Source: Amorphochlora amoebiformis
Taxonomy: Eukaryota > Cercozoa > Chlorarachniophyceae
Reading direction: 5' to 3'
Length of the DNA stretch: 64,000 nt
Assembly: GCA_054601695.1 (NCBI GenBank)
Contig: BAAHQB010000282.1
Location: 62,001-126,000, forward strand
Below, one piece after another: positions 1 to 64,000 of the stretch (the stretch's first letter is position 1; each line of letters opens with the position of its first letter). The notes under the pieces were generated by a model that was given only the letters and a program-made list of their open reading frames with translations, was not told the DNA's origin and did not search any database. A program made the position numbers and the translations under genes.

Positions 1-15
1 ATATATATGTATATA

Positions 16-102
<87 letters not shown>

Positions 103-118
103 GTTGTAATATTGTTTT

Positions 119-164
<46 letters not shown>

Positions 165-230
165 ACATATGGGTATGTAAATATTCAATATATGTATGGA
201 TATAAACATTAATATATATATATATATATG

Positions 231-308
<78 letters not shown>

Positions 309-365
309 TGCGTATATTCAATATATATTATACATATAATATACATATATATATATGTATATATC
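1..365. repeat. (AT)n microsatellite block
   Basis: Nearly pure alternating AT with occasional TG or AC interruptions. No coding signal on either strand; the open frames here encode only Tyr-Ile runs. Confidence 0.95.
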
Positions 366-1007
366 AAGAAACTGGAGTCCTTCCATCACCGCTGCCTTCG
401 GCGGATCTTACAGATTCCATGGCAGAACTATATTCCTACCACTCAAGTACTTCAACAAGCCGGTCTACCCTCGATCGAGAGCATGGTGATCTCCATGAGA
501 CTCAAGTGGTTAGGACATGTACGACGTCTGCCTAACGAACGCCTACCCAAGACATTAATGTGTGGCGCTATTCTTGAAGGCAAGCGAAAACTGGGCAAAC
601 CAATGTTGCGCTGGAAGGACGTTATCAAACGCGATCTAAACATTCTTGGGCATGACACTAAGTCATGGTGGCCTGCTGCGGCCCCTGAAATGAAAACGTC
701 TTGGAGATCTTCGATATTCAAGAAAGTCTCTCAATGGGAAGTGGAACGCAAGGAACAACAAGAATCCAAAAGGCGTGAACGCAAGAAAAAACAAGCTGAG
801 AGAGAAGCTAAAGAGATAAAAGAAGGCAAAATCGGTCAATTCTCTTGCCCGGTTTGCCATACAAGATTCGTGCAGAAAAGTAGTATGTATCGTCATCTCT
901 ACCAACGTCACCCACAACACAAGCCTTCTACTACATGTGATGTCTGTAATCGAGTCTTTAAGAGTCTTAGCGGTCTTAAACGTCACAAATGTCGCCCACC
1001 GAATTAA
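366..1007 (+). mobile_element. 5'-truncated non-LTR retrotransposon (LINE) ORF, C-terminal part
   Basis: The frame is open from an AT tract to TAA at 1005-1007 and codes about 210 residues. The first part carries the block typical of the end of animal-type LINE reverse transcriptase proteins (RLKWLGHVRRLPNERLPK, then GKRKLGKPMLRWKD). A long Lys/Arg/Glu helix follows, and then two zinc fingers: CPVC-12 residues-H-4-H, and CDVC-12-H-3-C. The reverse transcriptase catalytic core and the endonuclease are missing, cut off by the AT array at 365. It lies beyond the stop codon of gene A on the opposite strand. No stop or frameshift is seen in what remains, so the insertion is not very old, or the sequence is a fragment of a longer master copy. 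A host zinc-finger gene is unlikely given the LINE block. Confidence 0.85.
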
Positions 1008-51529
<50,522 letters not shown>

Positions 51530-51794
51530 TCTACGCTGGAAGCCGCGTCTTTCAACCGTGGAGGCTTGTGTCCATCGACGCGAATTTCGGTGATGATAAC
51601 CAGATATTGATGGATAGATATATGCATATAACAAAGGAAAACATGTTTATATATTAGAAAAGATATAGAGATATATCTTCTTAAGATATTTCTTTATTCC
51701 TATATTACGTTTTAATACCCACATATATCCAAATAATAATGTCTCATATCAAATATCAAGGTATCTCATATCTTGTCCTGCCGCGTTATGAAGG
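51530..51794. promoter_or_regulatory. Candidate bidirectional promoter between genes A and B
   Basis: 265 bp between two divergent start codons, one of the few stretches with no long AT array. Contains aagatatagagatatatcttcttaagatat-type palindromic bases near 51660-51690. No known element was identified; the role is inferred from position. Confidence 0.5.

Positions 51795-64000
<12,206 letters not shown>

Overview
The window reads as part of a eukaryotic nuclear genome. Most of it is (AT)n microsatellite, with blocks of TTAGGG/CCCTAA telomere-type repeat and CT/GA tracts. Between these lie short islands of ordinary sequence. Taken one at a time, many islands look like an exon: one open frame, an AG 3' splice site, a GT 5' splice site, and a reading phase that fits the next island. 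Read this way, the window holds two divergently transcribed, intron-dense genes. All splice sites were assigned by eye, without RNA evidence.

Gene A (minus strand, start codon near 51529, stop near 1542) appears complete: about 62 small exons (14-398 nt) over 50 kb, coding for roughly 1,450 residues. In order it encodes a signal peptide, a discoidin (F5/8 type C)-like region, glycine-rich beta-repeat segments, a Cys-rich stretch, a membrane segment after a GGP motif, a conserved intracellular region, and a Gly/Ser then Ser/Glu/Lys-rich tail. The order of conserved blocks matches, from memory, the large plant glycine-rich membrane proteins (Arabidopsis At5g11700/At4g32920/At5g47020 type) that also occur in oomycetes and alveolates. 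Three exon joins and one poly-G run remain unresolved.

Gene B (plus strand, start codon at 51795) runs off the right edge. It encodes two Tudor-like modules separated by Lys-rich exons, one of which exists as three diverged tandem copies. Only about 265 bp separate the two start codons, so this is a candidate bidirectional promoter. On the left, beyond the end of gene A, lies a 5'-truncated non-LTR retrotransposon ORF (plus strand, 366-1007) ending in two zinc fingers.

The most unusual feature is how the exons sit in repeats. Many exons, or just one exon edge with its splice site, are tandemly duplicated 2-10 times with an AT tract in each unit. Microsatellite or telomere-type repeats also supply many of the splice-site sequences themselves.

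The organism is uncertain. The protein family, exon density and AT/TTAGGG-loaded introns suggest a protist, most plausibly an alveolate such as a coccidian apicomplexan. The LINE with zinc fingers and the TTAGGG (not TTTAGGG) motif do not settle this.
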